From Bretschneidera sinensis (Eukaryota; Streptophyta; Magnoliopsida; Brassicales; Akaniaceae), in NCBI GenBank assembly GCA_023935145.1, contig CM043699.1:62352138-62416137 (forward strand): a stretch of DNA of 64,000 bases, in the 5' to 3' direction. Of this stretch, positions 23,773 through 33,246 are shown one piece after another (the stretch's first letter is position 1; every line of letters begins with the position of its first letter). Made by a program: the position numbers and the translations under genes. Below the pieces are notes generated by a model. That model ran no database searches. It was not told where the DNA came from and saw only the letters and a list, made by a program, of their open reading frames with translations.

Positions 23773-24800
23773 GTCGCCTCGGGTTGGAAAGAACTCGTCC
23801 TCAAGTTCATAATAGCCTCATCGGAATCCCCGAAACAAGGACTCAGGTGTTTCACATTAAAGACATCAGAAGTCTTTAAATGACTGGGAAATTGTAGTCT
23901 GTAGGTGTTATCATTGATCTTCTGCAGGATCTCACAGAGTCCAATCTTCCGCTCCTTAAGCTTGTTATACTCTCCCGCAGGAAAACAATCACAAGTTAAT
24001 ACCGCCCAAACAAAATCACCAACATCAAAAAGTATCTGACGACGATGACTGTCACTCTGAACCTTCTTCTTTGATCCTGATAGCTTCTCACTTAAAGAAG
24101 TTATGGGGTGCCCCTCCTGACTCAGAACACCACCAAAACCAACCCCAGATGCATCATAGTTTACCTTAAACACTATTTCAAAATCAGGCGGTAACCCAGG
24201 AGGAAGATCCTCTGGCATCAGGTCAGAAAATTCTGCCAGCAGCTATTGCACCTCAGCTGATGAATCTGGATTCATGTCTGCTGCACTATTCCCACAAAGT
24301 AGTAGAGCATAGGCCACGTCTCCACACTCAATCTTAGCTAAAAACCTGGAAATAGAAAGTAGATTAATATTATTGGCTACCGGGGTAGGAGTGGTTCTTT
24401 CTCGACGAGGTGCCAACACAATCTTCTTCCCTTTGATGCTAAGGGAATATGTATTTTTTCGCCCATCATGAATAACACTGCGATCATACTACCAAGGTCT
24501 GCTTAACAATATGTGACAAGCATCCATAGACACAACATCACACCAAGTATTATCAAGATATTTCCTACCAATCGAAAAAGACACTAGGCATCGCCTATCT
24601 ACTGTTACCTCATTGCCTTTATTCAGCTACGACAATTTATACGGCTTGGGATGACGATTTGTCTTCAACTGCAACTTCTGGACAGTCTCTTCAGACACTG
24701 CGTTCTTACAACTACCACTATCAATGATCATCTTACAGACTTTATCTGCAACTGTGCAGGTCATGTGGAAAATATTGATTCTCAACTAATCGTCCCCTGA
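23661..24800 (-). pseudogene. Chromovirus pol, internally deleted
   Basis: The protease region lies at about 24430-24780, with an IDSGSC active site and scattered stops. The frame 23661-24218 then passes directly from the linker before RT (PEDLPPGLPPDFEI) to a short RNase H piece (DASGVGFGGVLSQEGHP) and then to the integrase C-terminal region (VGDFVWAVLT, NDNTYRLQFP, FNVKHLSPC). RT and the integrase zinc finger and catalytic core are missing. The junctions keep one frame open for 186 codons into the 3' LTR. The product could not be catalytic; the element would depend on enzymes from a full relative. Confidence 0.85.
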
Positions 24801-24959
24801 ATCGCTCTTGGGGGTCAATAGACTCTTACGAACGACTAGAATCTCATGGCCATCTTATATAACATATCTCCATCTTCATCATCATCATACACAGGCTCTC
24901 CAATCTCCTCAGTTTCATCTACTCCGTCGTCCTCAATCAGGAGATTTTTGCCCTTATTA

Positions 24960-25885
24960 CTAGCAGGCTTCCTGCACTCAGTTGATTTATGCCCATGTTC
25001 ACCACATCTGAAACATCTAATATTTGGGTTAGGGTAACCTTGGGGTGGTTGCTGGGCAGGACGAGATTCCTATGGGCGAACTGGCCGACTGTTTTGATCG
25101 CCTCTGTTCATTGGTCTCCTGCTCTGCTGTTTTTCCACCGCAAGTGCACGCTGATATACTTCCGAAACTGTCCACAGTGAGTGAAGGCTGAGGACATCCT
25201 GTAGGGGCTGTCGTAATCCCCCCAAATACCGTGCCACCATCTGCTCCTCTGTCTCAGATAAATCGTTCCGGGCTATCAATTGATAGAATTCCTCCGTGTA
25301 ATCATCCACCGATCTCGTGCCCTGCCTCAACGAATGAAGTCGCTGAAACAAGGTTTGAGTGTAGCCGAAAGGAAAGAAGTGACTCTTCATCTTCTTCTTC
25401 ATCTTCTCCCAATCTGTGATCTTGGCTTTGCCCTGCTGATCGCGCGAGCGCCTCAACTGCTCCCACCACGCAGATGCTCTGCCCTTCAGTTTGATGGCGA
25501 CCAGTTTCACCTTGACACTATCTGGGACTTCCTTATACTCGAAAATACGCTCCACTTCATTCAACCAATCGACGAATCCCTCGGCCTGTAACGTACCAAA
25601 AAACTCGGGCAGATCCACTCTGAATCCAAGATCTCCATAATGATCCTCCCGACCACGGTGCTCCTTGAATCGATCAGGACTGTGATACGGGTTTTTGAAA
25701 CTGGAATCGGAATCGTGATATTCCGTCTCACGATCATCTAAATTTCGCGCCGCTAGACGCTGGGTCAACTCTGCAACTTGCCGTTGTAAATCCTCAATCA
25801 TCGTATCCTGAACATTATGATCACGGCATGGGGCTTCCTCGTTTGGAACCTGCCCGCGACGACCACGACCACGACCACCAGCCAT
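24960..25885 (-). pseudogene. Chromovirus gag
   Basis: The natural start is the ATG at 25885, just inside the primer site ([14 protein letters not shown]). Upstream codons of the longer open frame are LTR and leader. An N-terminal coiled-coil-like segment ([17 protein letters not shown]) is followed by the gag domain ([50 protein letters not shown]). A stop at about 25069 interrupts the frame; beyond it lies a CCHC zinc knuckle (CFRCGEHGHKSTECRK) at about 24975-25020. The structure is that of a complete Gag with one nonsense mutation. Confidence 0.85.
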
Positions 25886-25935
25886 GGAACTGATGAAATC
25901 TTGCCATAGGAAAATACTGAAGCTCTGATACCAAC

Positions 25936-26423
25936 TGACGCCGGGCAGAATAGCTATTATTCTACAGGCTAGTTTCAACAGATATTTCACAGGGAGAAAC
26001 ACAAGAAAAACCCTAAAAACACAGAGAAACACCTCTGATGTTCAATTTAAAATTTATGTAATCAAAATATATTCTTTCCGTTCATGGCCTCCTTATTTAT
26101 AAGGCCAAAGGTAAAAAAAGGAAAAAATCCCCGAAAACACAATCCTGGGGAAAACTAAGGAAATTACTAAAATTAAGCGATTGTATTAAGGTAGAATCAA
26201 CAGCAGTCAATTCTGACTTGAATACAAAAAGAAACTGCTAATGGAAAGTTTCCTAAAACTGGAAACTACATATTTGAAAGCCTAAAACAGAATCAACGGC
26301 AGTCAACCGTTCTAGGTAGTCCACCTGCCATTTTTGCGCTGATCTGCCAACTCAAGGTATCTCAATGCCAACAACGTGTTATCTGACAACTCAGCATCAT
26401 CTGACTCGGATCCTCCTGCATCA
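25936..26423 (-). repeat. 5' LTR of deleted chromovirus
   Basis: TG at 25936 and CA at 26422-26423; aligned along its length to 23288-23772. The ggcctccttatttataaggcc segment shared by both copies contains a TATA-like palindrome. Confidence 0.92.
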
Positions 26424-26428
26424 GTAAC

Positions 26429-26780
26429 TCAGGCAAAAAAAAAAAATTATAAACAAATACTCCTAAAACTCATGTAACAAAAGAGAATCATCATTCCACC
26501 CAAAAAAAAAAGAAAGAAATATAAAAGTCATGTTGGAGCAATTTCTCATATAAGAGAGAGAGAGAGAATGGAACTTCAGCATGATTTGCATCTCTAGGCC
26601 AAATTAAACATATATTTAGGAAACGAAGTCCATGAATCATTTAGCCTCTCTAGGAGTCTACGTGCACACGATCTTCCTCTTTTGTCATAATAGAAACCAT
26701 ATAAGGCACATCAGCATCCGAAGATAGATTTTACTTCCTACAACTTTGTTCAACTGTTTCCTACGCTGACATCAATCCAA
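26429..26780. other. No recognisable gene
   Basis: AT-rich flank with A-tracts and a short (GA)n run at about 26551-26564. No coding signal. Confidence 0.5.
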
Positions 26781-28710
26781 TCTATTATATATATTAAAAC
26801 AAAGCGGTACCATGTGGCGTTTTCCTAAAACTTTCAAGAATTTTAATTTTGTCATGAATTAATTCATCCCTTTTATTCAAGAAAGTTTTATTATGTAAAG
26901 TTATATTTGTATTTAAGGAAAATTTCATAATTAATCTAAATATTACTTATTACTTATCTTTTATATTAAGCATGTCAAACAAACAAATCTTTTATTTAAG
27001 AAAATTATATCATATAGTCAATCAACTAAAATTTTAATTATTTATTATAAAATAACGTATTTGTTCTTAAGAAAAATTTCATTATTTATGCAATTGAATT
27101 TCTAACCATATATTATGCACGCAAAATGGTCGTCAATATATACAATAAAATTATTTTACTGAAATGAAAAACTATAATTTGTTATTTAATTAAGCAATCT
27201 ATAGGCCTGACGAAACATGTACTTAATTTAATATCAATTTCATAGTTTAACCAATAAATTAAAATTCTTAATATTTTACCAAGTAAAGTGAATGACCTGA
27301 ATAAATAATGTGTCATTTTCAAAAATTAACTTTAGCATGAAATTGATTTTCCATTATAATTTATATCATAGCGGTTAATTATTTATTTTCTTTCTAAACT
27401 TTAAATAAAATGTATGTTAATCATTTTGTGGTCTTCCATTAAACATACCTTATTTAATTATTTTTTCTAGATTTTCAATTTTCTAAACTATCTATTATGG
27501 AAAATAAGTTAAACAAACGAAGATATTATTAAAGGAAAATATCATATATTAAGCACTCAAATTAAATTTTTATTATAAAAATTAAGATTTTATTAAAAAT
27601 TAAGATTTTATTAAAATTAAGATTTTGTTATCATATTTCAATAATTTAACATGAATTTACCAAAAAAATAAATACTTTTTATAACAAAAAAAAGTTTTAT
27701 ATGCATATATATTGATGTTGTATTGATCATTGAAATTTTATTTTAAACAGCTAAAGGGAAAAGTTGCATCTCCTTTCTTCTTCTTTTTACAATGTCCCTA
27801 AAATTAAAAAAAAAAATTAGCACGATTACATAAAAAGCATTTTTTTTTATCTATGTTATTTGCATCAAATAATATTTCTTTCATTCAAGAAAAATAGGCA
27901 ATGAAAAATTATCGTTATATGCCATATTGACGTATCAGTTCATTGAAGAAACAAAAAGAATGTATCAAACCTCACTTAACAAAAATAAATTGAAAATATA
28001 ATGTTATTAAAAAAAAAGCTAAAAGATATTATTTGGTGAATTTTATTCATTTTAAGTAATCATGTAGCATCAGAAATTGGTATGTTATTTGGTGAATAAT
28101 TTATTTTCTTTCTCAACTTAAAATAAAAGGTATGTTAATCATTTTTTTATTTTGATTTTCATAGAACATAGTTTATTTATTATTTTTCCCTATGTTTTGA
28201 ATTTTATAAACTATTTATTATGTAAAATAGGTTAAACAGACAAATATATTATTAAAGAAAAATATCATATATTAAGCATTCAAATTAAAATTTTATTATG
28301 AAAATTAAGATTTTATTTAAAAAAAATCATATTTTCATGTAATATGCCAAACAAATAAAAAATCTTAACAAAAAAAAATATTTTATATGCACGTATGTCG
28401 ATGTTGCGCTGGTCGTTGAAATTTTATTTTAGAAAACTAAAGAGAAAATTAGTATCTTCTTTCTTCTTCTTTTTTGGTTGGCTAGCTTTCTATTTGGGTA
28501 CAATGTCCCTAAAATTAAAAAATTAACTTGATTAACATGAAAGCATATCTTTTATACATGATATTTGCATCAAATAGCATCTATTTCATTCAAGAAAATT
28601 AGGCAATGAGAAATTATAGGTATATATCATATGGATGCATCAGTTCACTTAAGAAAGAAAAAGAATATGTCGTGCCTCACTTAAATTGGAAGAAAAAAAA
28701 GGACTAGATG
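26781..28710 (+). mobile_element. Helitron-like sequence with a 0.7-kb internal direct duplication
   Basis: The left end, A followed by TCTATTATATATATTAAAAC and a nearby CATGTGGCG, looks like a plant Helitron 5' end. No hairpin plus CTRR end was found on the right. Copies at about 27378-27979 and 28096-28684 (offset about 718 bp) share many blocks in the same order. Copy 1 also holds a short array of aaattaagattttatt at about 27575-27630. No protein is encoded. Confidence 0.4.
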
Positions 28711-29342
28711 GCATGGCCAAACCGCCTAGCAAATGAATCCCTCCTTACTCGTTGTAACAGAGAACCCAAATGATCAAAGATCCACTGTATCAAAGAACTC
28801 AATGGAACATGGAACATTTTTCTTAACATTGCTCATGGATACTGTCTCTACTCCCTTAAATTCTATATGCGAAGACACTCTCATCTCCCATCTTTTCCAC
28901 CAAAGCATCTATCCAAGAGTCAGTTCTACTATTCTAGCATATCTAGTTCACTGATCATTCAAAGCCAAAAAACAAATGGAGCCTAAAATGAATTGCAATA
29001 TATAGTTTTACAAATTCAGGATCAAACCAAGAGCTTGACCTTCTCTTTATGGCTTTTCAAATACACAATACAAGAAAATGTCATAACAATATATAGGTAT
29101 AATTGAAGCATTTTGGCTACATGAAGCAAGGCAGAAGCCTTGAACTTCGGATCATTTAAGACTGCAATATCGTGAGAAAATGTAGTAAAAGTATTTTATG
29201 GTCAAATGCTATTTTAACTTGCCATTTAAATTTGGAGAATTGAGAAATCTGAATTAATATGGAAAGAGAGGCATTTTTTTATAAGTTTTCTTAGATAAAC
29301 CCGAAGATCAAATTTTCACATTCACATGCATAATTTCTATAC
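28711..29342. other. No recognisable gene
   Basis: A 73-codon plus-strand frame (28733-28954) and a short minus-strand stretch near 29110-29170 match nothing I know. This is where the missing CPSF73-II exon would be expected; it was not seen. Confidence 0.4.
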
Positions 29343-29479
29343 TCTGCTATAAGAAGGTCCAGCTGAAGTCGATCAATTTGAGCTGCCCCAAGATGTCTAT
29401 CCAGTGTCATGTTATAATCTCCCGTGTACACGATAGCTGAGTCCCCCACCTTTGCATAAAACATTGCAGCTCCAAGAAC
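29343..29479 (-). pseudogene. CPSF73-II: CPSF73-II (INTS11-like) exon remnant
   Basis: A 137-base exon with AG acceptor before GTT and GT donor after GCAGA encodes the conserved stretch [17 protein letters not shown] and, further on, [22 protein letters not shown], part of the metallo-beta-lactamase fold of CPSF73-II / INTS11. The family enzyme cleaves RNA 3' ends in the nucleus. The phase at both ends fits the family exon. Family copies usually have P where this has L (NMTLDRH). Upstream exons were not found between here and CYCJ18. The locus therefore appears broken, although a gene with exons I failed to see cannot be fully excluded. Confidence 0.85.
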
Positions 29480-29674
29480 CTTAAACATCACAAACACGGA
29501 AGACTCTAATCAACAACATGGATTTTACCTTTAAGATTGAAAAAAGAAAAGGAATACTGATTAAGTTCTTAAAATGATTAATTAGAATTTTTTTAAAAGA
29601 GAAGACTTAATCATAGAACTAACTATGTTAAAGAACTTATTTTTTAACAAGTAAAAATTAGTATAAAAAGGAAA

Positions 29675-29690
29675 CTAGCGGGTGCAACCC
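29675..29690 (-). other. Possible Helitron 3' end
   Basis: On the minus strand GGGTTGCACCC, a 4-bp stem with a 3-base loop, is followed by GCTAG and then T, the pattern of a plant Helitron 3' terminus. The matching 5' end at higher coordinates was not found. Confidence 0.35.
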
Positions 29691-30360
29691 AATTACAATG
29701 AAACAATTATGTTAAAGATATTCTGAAATTCCATTTTACATCAAATTTGGATATTTCATATCAATTGTCAGGCATGCCTAACAAATGTAACCAACAAAAA
29801 GTTTACTACTCTTTCTTATTCACCCAATTAAAAGATTAATCTTTTTCTTTAATTATAAATTGGCAAAATAATTAAAAATTTGGCAAATGTAGTATCATAA
29901 ATTTCACAAGTATTCAAAAAATAAGATTTTTCTGGTTTTTCCTCTTTAAGATAGTCTTCCTTCAAATTTTGTATCTGGGTTTCCTTTGAATTTGGGATTT
30001 AATATGATCTTAATTTTCTTTGTAATTTAATTTAACATGTTGTTTTGAGATAGAAGGATAAAAAGGCAAATAAAATAAAATAAAATAAAAAGACATAAAA
30101 AACGAATAAATTCGAAAGAATCTAGATGTTTCGGACCAGCCAGATCTGGCTAGGAAATTGTTATGCTTGAACGACCTTGCAGCGGCGAGCTGAGACCTTA
30201 GTAGTGGTTTTACACAGAATAGAGTGAGATGAGGGAGTGATGCAGGTAAAAGAATATAAGGGAAATGGAGGAGAGGAAGAAAATGGAAATAAGAAGAAAA
30301 AAAAAAGCAAAGTGAATAAGATAGAAAAAAATTCAGGTGTATTTTCCATAGGTGAAGAGA
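29691..30360. other. AT-rich spacer
   Basis: No gene recognised. The minus-strand ORF 30010-30411 is low-complexity sequence read through the (GA)n repeat. Confidence 0.5.

Positions 30361-30392
<32 letters not shown>
30357..30392. repeat. (GA)n microsatellite
   Basis: An imperfect GA repeat of about 35 bases, interrupted by a single C. Confidence 0.95.
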
Positions 30393-30393
<1 letters not shown>

Positions 30394-30464
30394 GGTTTGG
30401 AGATGATACAAAAATTACGGGTTTTTCTTTGTCTATGGGTTTGTGTCACATTTGTTTAGGGGTG

Positions 30465-30570
30465 AACTCGAGTCAAAGTTGAGTACGACTCAAATTTATG
30501 GGGCTCGAGCTTGTTAAAACTCGAGTCAAAGTTGAGTACGACTCAAATTTATGGGGCTCGAGCTTGTTAA
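30465..30570. repeat. Two 53-bp tandem units
   Basis: Near-identical copies at 30465-30517 and 30518-30570, each beginning aactcgagtcaaagttgag and containing ggggctcgagctt. They lie at the edge of a stretch rich in ctcgagc that runs to about 30920. Confidence 0.9.
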
Positions 30571-31860
30571 AATTTACAAAGCTCGAGCTCGATAATTAAT
30601 GATGAGTTCAAGCTCGAACGCATGAGCTTTAAAAGGTTTTAATGAGCTTAACGAATCTAAATAAGTTTGTAATAAAAATATTTTTATAATTTTAATAAAT
30701 AAAAACATATAAATATATATTAATACTATAATATATAATACTATTTTAAAATAAACTCTTATATTAATCAAACAGGTTCGTTAGCTCATGAGTCAATCAA
30801 TAAAATATTCAGCCACGGTTCGATAAGATAAATAAGCTTATTTAACAAGCTTCAACCGAGTTTTAATAAAGTTTGAATTTAAGCTTGAATAACTTGAAAA
30901 AAAGTTTGGTTTCAGTCCACTCTTGAATACATTGAGCTAAACTAAATTGAAATAATTTAATGCACAACTACAATGGGGAAATGGGGAGAAAAGATGAGGA
31001 AAAGGGCCCTAGATCTGGCACAACGGTGAAAGAACAAAGGAACGAAGGGGAAGAAGAAAAAAAAAATGAAATTTATATGAGGGTTTTTTGGTCTTTTTAA
31101 TATTTATGCTCAAAATTAACAGATTCTACCTAATCAAATTCGATGAAAGTAAGTTTTTGTCATTTCTCAAAAAATAGGTAAGTAAGTTTAGCGACGCCCA
31201 AATCTTTGATAGGTTTATATAGTTTACCTTTATATAAATGGTTTTTCAAAATTTGAGATAAATCCAATTGGGTAAATTATAAATTTACCATTATATTTTA
31301 GTCTTAATTATAATTCACTCTAATAGTTTGTATCTCTAACAACTTAGCCCCTGATGTCAATTAATTTAAGAGTAAAATATAACTATATCTTTCAAGTTTG
31401 TTCCTAATTATGATTACATCCCAGGTTTTTCAAAAAAAAAAAAAAAAAACAACATTCCTCAAATTTTCATATGCAAATTATGTTTACATTCCATATTGGT
31501 AAGGGAGTTGATAAATGTTACAAAACTAGGTTAAATGGCATGGCATTAGCAACATTTTGAGTCTAAATAGACCCCGACTAACTAAGGCACCTACATTGCA
31601 CGTTCTCACCTTCAACAAAAAGCTAGGAAAGAGCTGAAAGCTATGAAAAAACATATCGCGTTTTCAACATGTTTCCACCTTACGAACAAATTTCAGCATG
31701 GTTTGGGTTTAAATGGGGTTTAGCTCCAGCATGGTTATATTCATCTAGTCAGTATTTATACATGGGAACCAATTTTTAGTTAGCTGGTAAGCCCATGTCG
31801 TGGATTGTGAGATTGATGAGATTATTTAATGATTCAAGGGCAGAAAATATATGGATTGGT
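30571..31860. other. No recognisable gene
   Basis: AT-rich sequence. The part to 30920 has weak inverted similarity at its ends and could be a decayed MITE; the remainder shows nothing. Confidence 0.4.
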
Positions 31861-31865
31861 TGGTG

Positions 31866-32000
31866 AAGTAGCGCTCTTTGATTTTGCATTCAAGGTGTTT
31901 GATGAAATGCTTACGTGCAGGAAACAATCTCTTTAATATATTTGAGCAATGGGATGGCACCTGAAGATGATGTGGATTTTCTAAGTGCTGGGAACATGTC
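31866..32000 (+). pseudogene. Possible PPR-protein fragment
   Basis: Two frames give stretches typical of pentatricopeptide repeats: LFDFAFKVFDEML, then, about 20 codons on in another frame, SNGMAPEDDVDFLSA. Stops and a frameshift separate them. PPR proteins bind organelle RNA. The match rests on about 30 residues, so this may be chance. Confidence 0.3.
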
Positions 32001-33246
32001 TTCATTGGATTTCTTATAGAACTATTACTATCAAATATCTCAGTTTTAGGGATAAGAAATTGATGGCGTTTTTTTTTTCTCAACTCATTTTCATTAATTT
32101 TCTTTTAATTAGTACCTAATCAGTTAGGGTTTTACTTACCTAGAGAGGTCACATCACCTGTATTTAATCCAATATGTAATTAACATTTCTTGTTTATGTA
32201 TATATGTACCTTCCATGGTTACTTAACGACTAACTCACTAAAGCTTTTTCCACTGCTATTGTGTGATTTTCTCTAATATATTGACTGCATATTGCAAAAT
32301 TTCCATTCGTCTTGAGTTTGATAGTTATCAAAATTTACTGTTATTGACCCCTATTACTCAAAATTAGTAGATAAATAAAATTGTTGCCAAAATTTTTTCA
32401 ATCTTTCTAATTAAATAAGTATGGAATGGAATGAAAATAAAATTATTTTATTTTTTAAATGAATTAAAATAAATTATCTATATTAAATTATAAAATTTAA
32501 TTCAATTTTCATATTTAGAATGATTGAAATAAATGAGATTGAATTTAGCAATTAGATTTTAAAGTTTATCATCAGAAAACATTATCTTTTTTCATTTAAT
32601 TATTGGAGATAATTTAAAAAAATAAAAAAGATCAGCATAATTTTTTTTTATTTTATGAAACTTATTTATAAATCTCTTTATTTTGTTGAGATTTACAGTA
32701 AATTAACTCAATTTTAATGTAAATTTATAAATTTTGTTTTTTAAAACTTAATATGCATGAAATTACATATAAAATTTAGACTTAATTAAAAAAAATACTT
32801 TGTGATTAACTATATTTTTAAAAAATAATTCAAGGTTTTTTTTGGATAAAAATACTTAATAGTTGACTCAATTTTCAAAAAATATTTTGAAAAATTTTTT
32901 ATAAAAAAAATACCTTTTAATGTATTTCTTTTAAAAAATACAATGTAATTTATTAACAGAAATATATCATAAGATTTTTTTACTAATAAAAACATATTAC
33001 AAAGCATTTTCTACCAAAAAAAAAAAACACATGAATGTATTTTTAAAAAATTGCATTGGTCAAAGCATTTTTTTATAATTAAACCATAAAATTTATAAAT
33101 ACTGCTACGTGGCCAAAGATGCTTTTAGAGGAAATGCTCGTGCTATCTGGGCTCCCATTTCAATACAAAACTCCCGCAAACAACAGAAATTCTATTTCTT
33201 TTGACTTCCCTTCTTTGTCCTTCCAGCGGAGAGAAAATAGAGAGAG
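32001..33246. other. Upstream region of CYCJ18, no gene
   Basis: Very AT-rich. A TATA-like tttataaata lies at about 33089-33098, some 150 bp before the CYCJ18 ATG. The sequence becomes less AT-rich after about 33100. Confidence 0.5.

Larger units (their letters stand above)
23288..26423 (-). mobile_element. Deleted chromovirus-type Ty3/gypsy element
   Basis: LTRs of 485 and 488 bp lie at 23288-23772 and 25936-26423, flanked by gtaac at 23283-23287 and 26424-26428. The primer site at 25922-25933 is the initiator-Met type (TGGTATCAGAGC on the minus strand), abutting the LTR with two bases between. At 3.1 kb the element is far shorter than a full chromovirus because most of pol is missing. The LTRs look about 95% alike by eye, so the insertion is fairly recent. 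Confidence 0.95.

Noticed and set aside
29105..29175. Minus-strand exon-like stretch after an AG (LNDPKFKASALLH)
   Set aside because: It does not fit the CPSF73-II segment expected at this point, and no other family was recognised.
30010..30411. 133-codon minus-strand ORF with serine-leucine repeats
   Set aside because: It is driven by the (GA)n microsatellite and low-complexity sequence.
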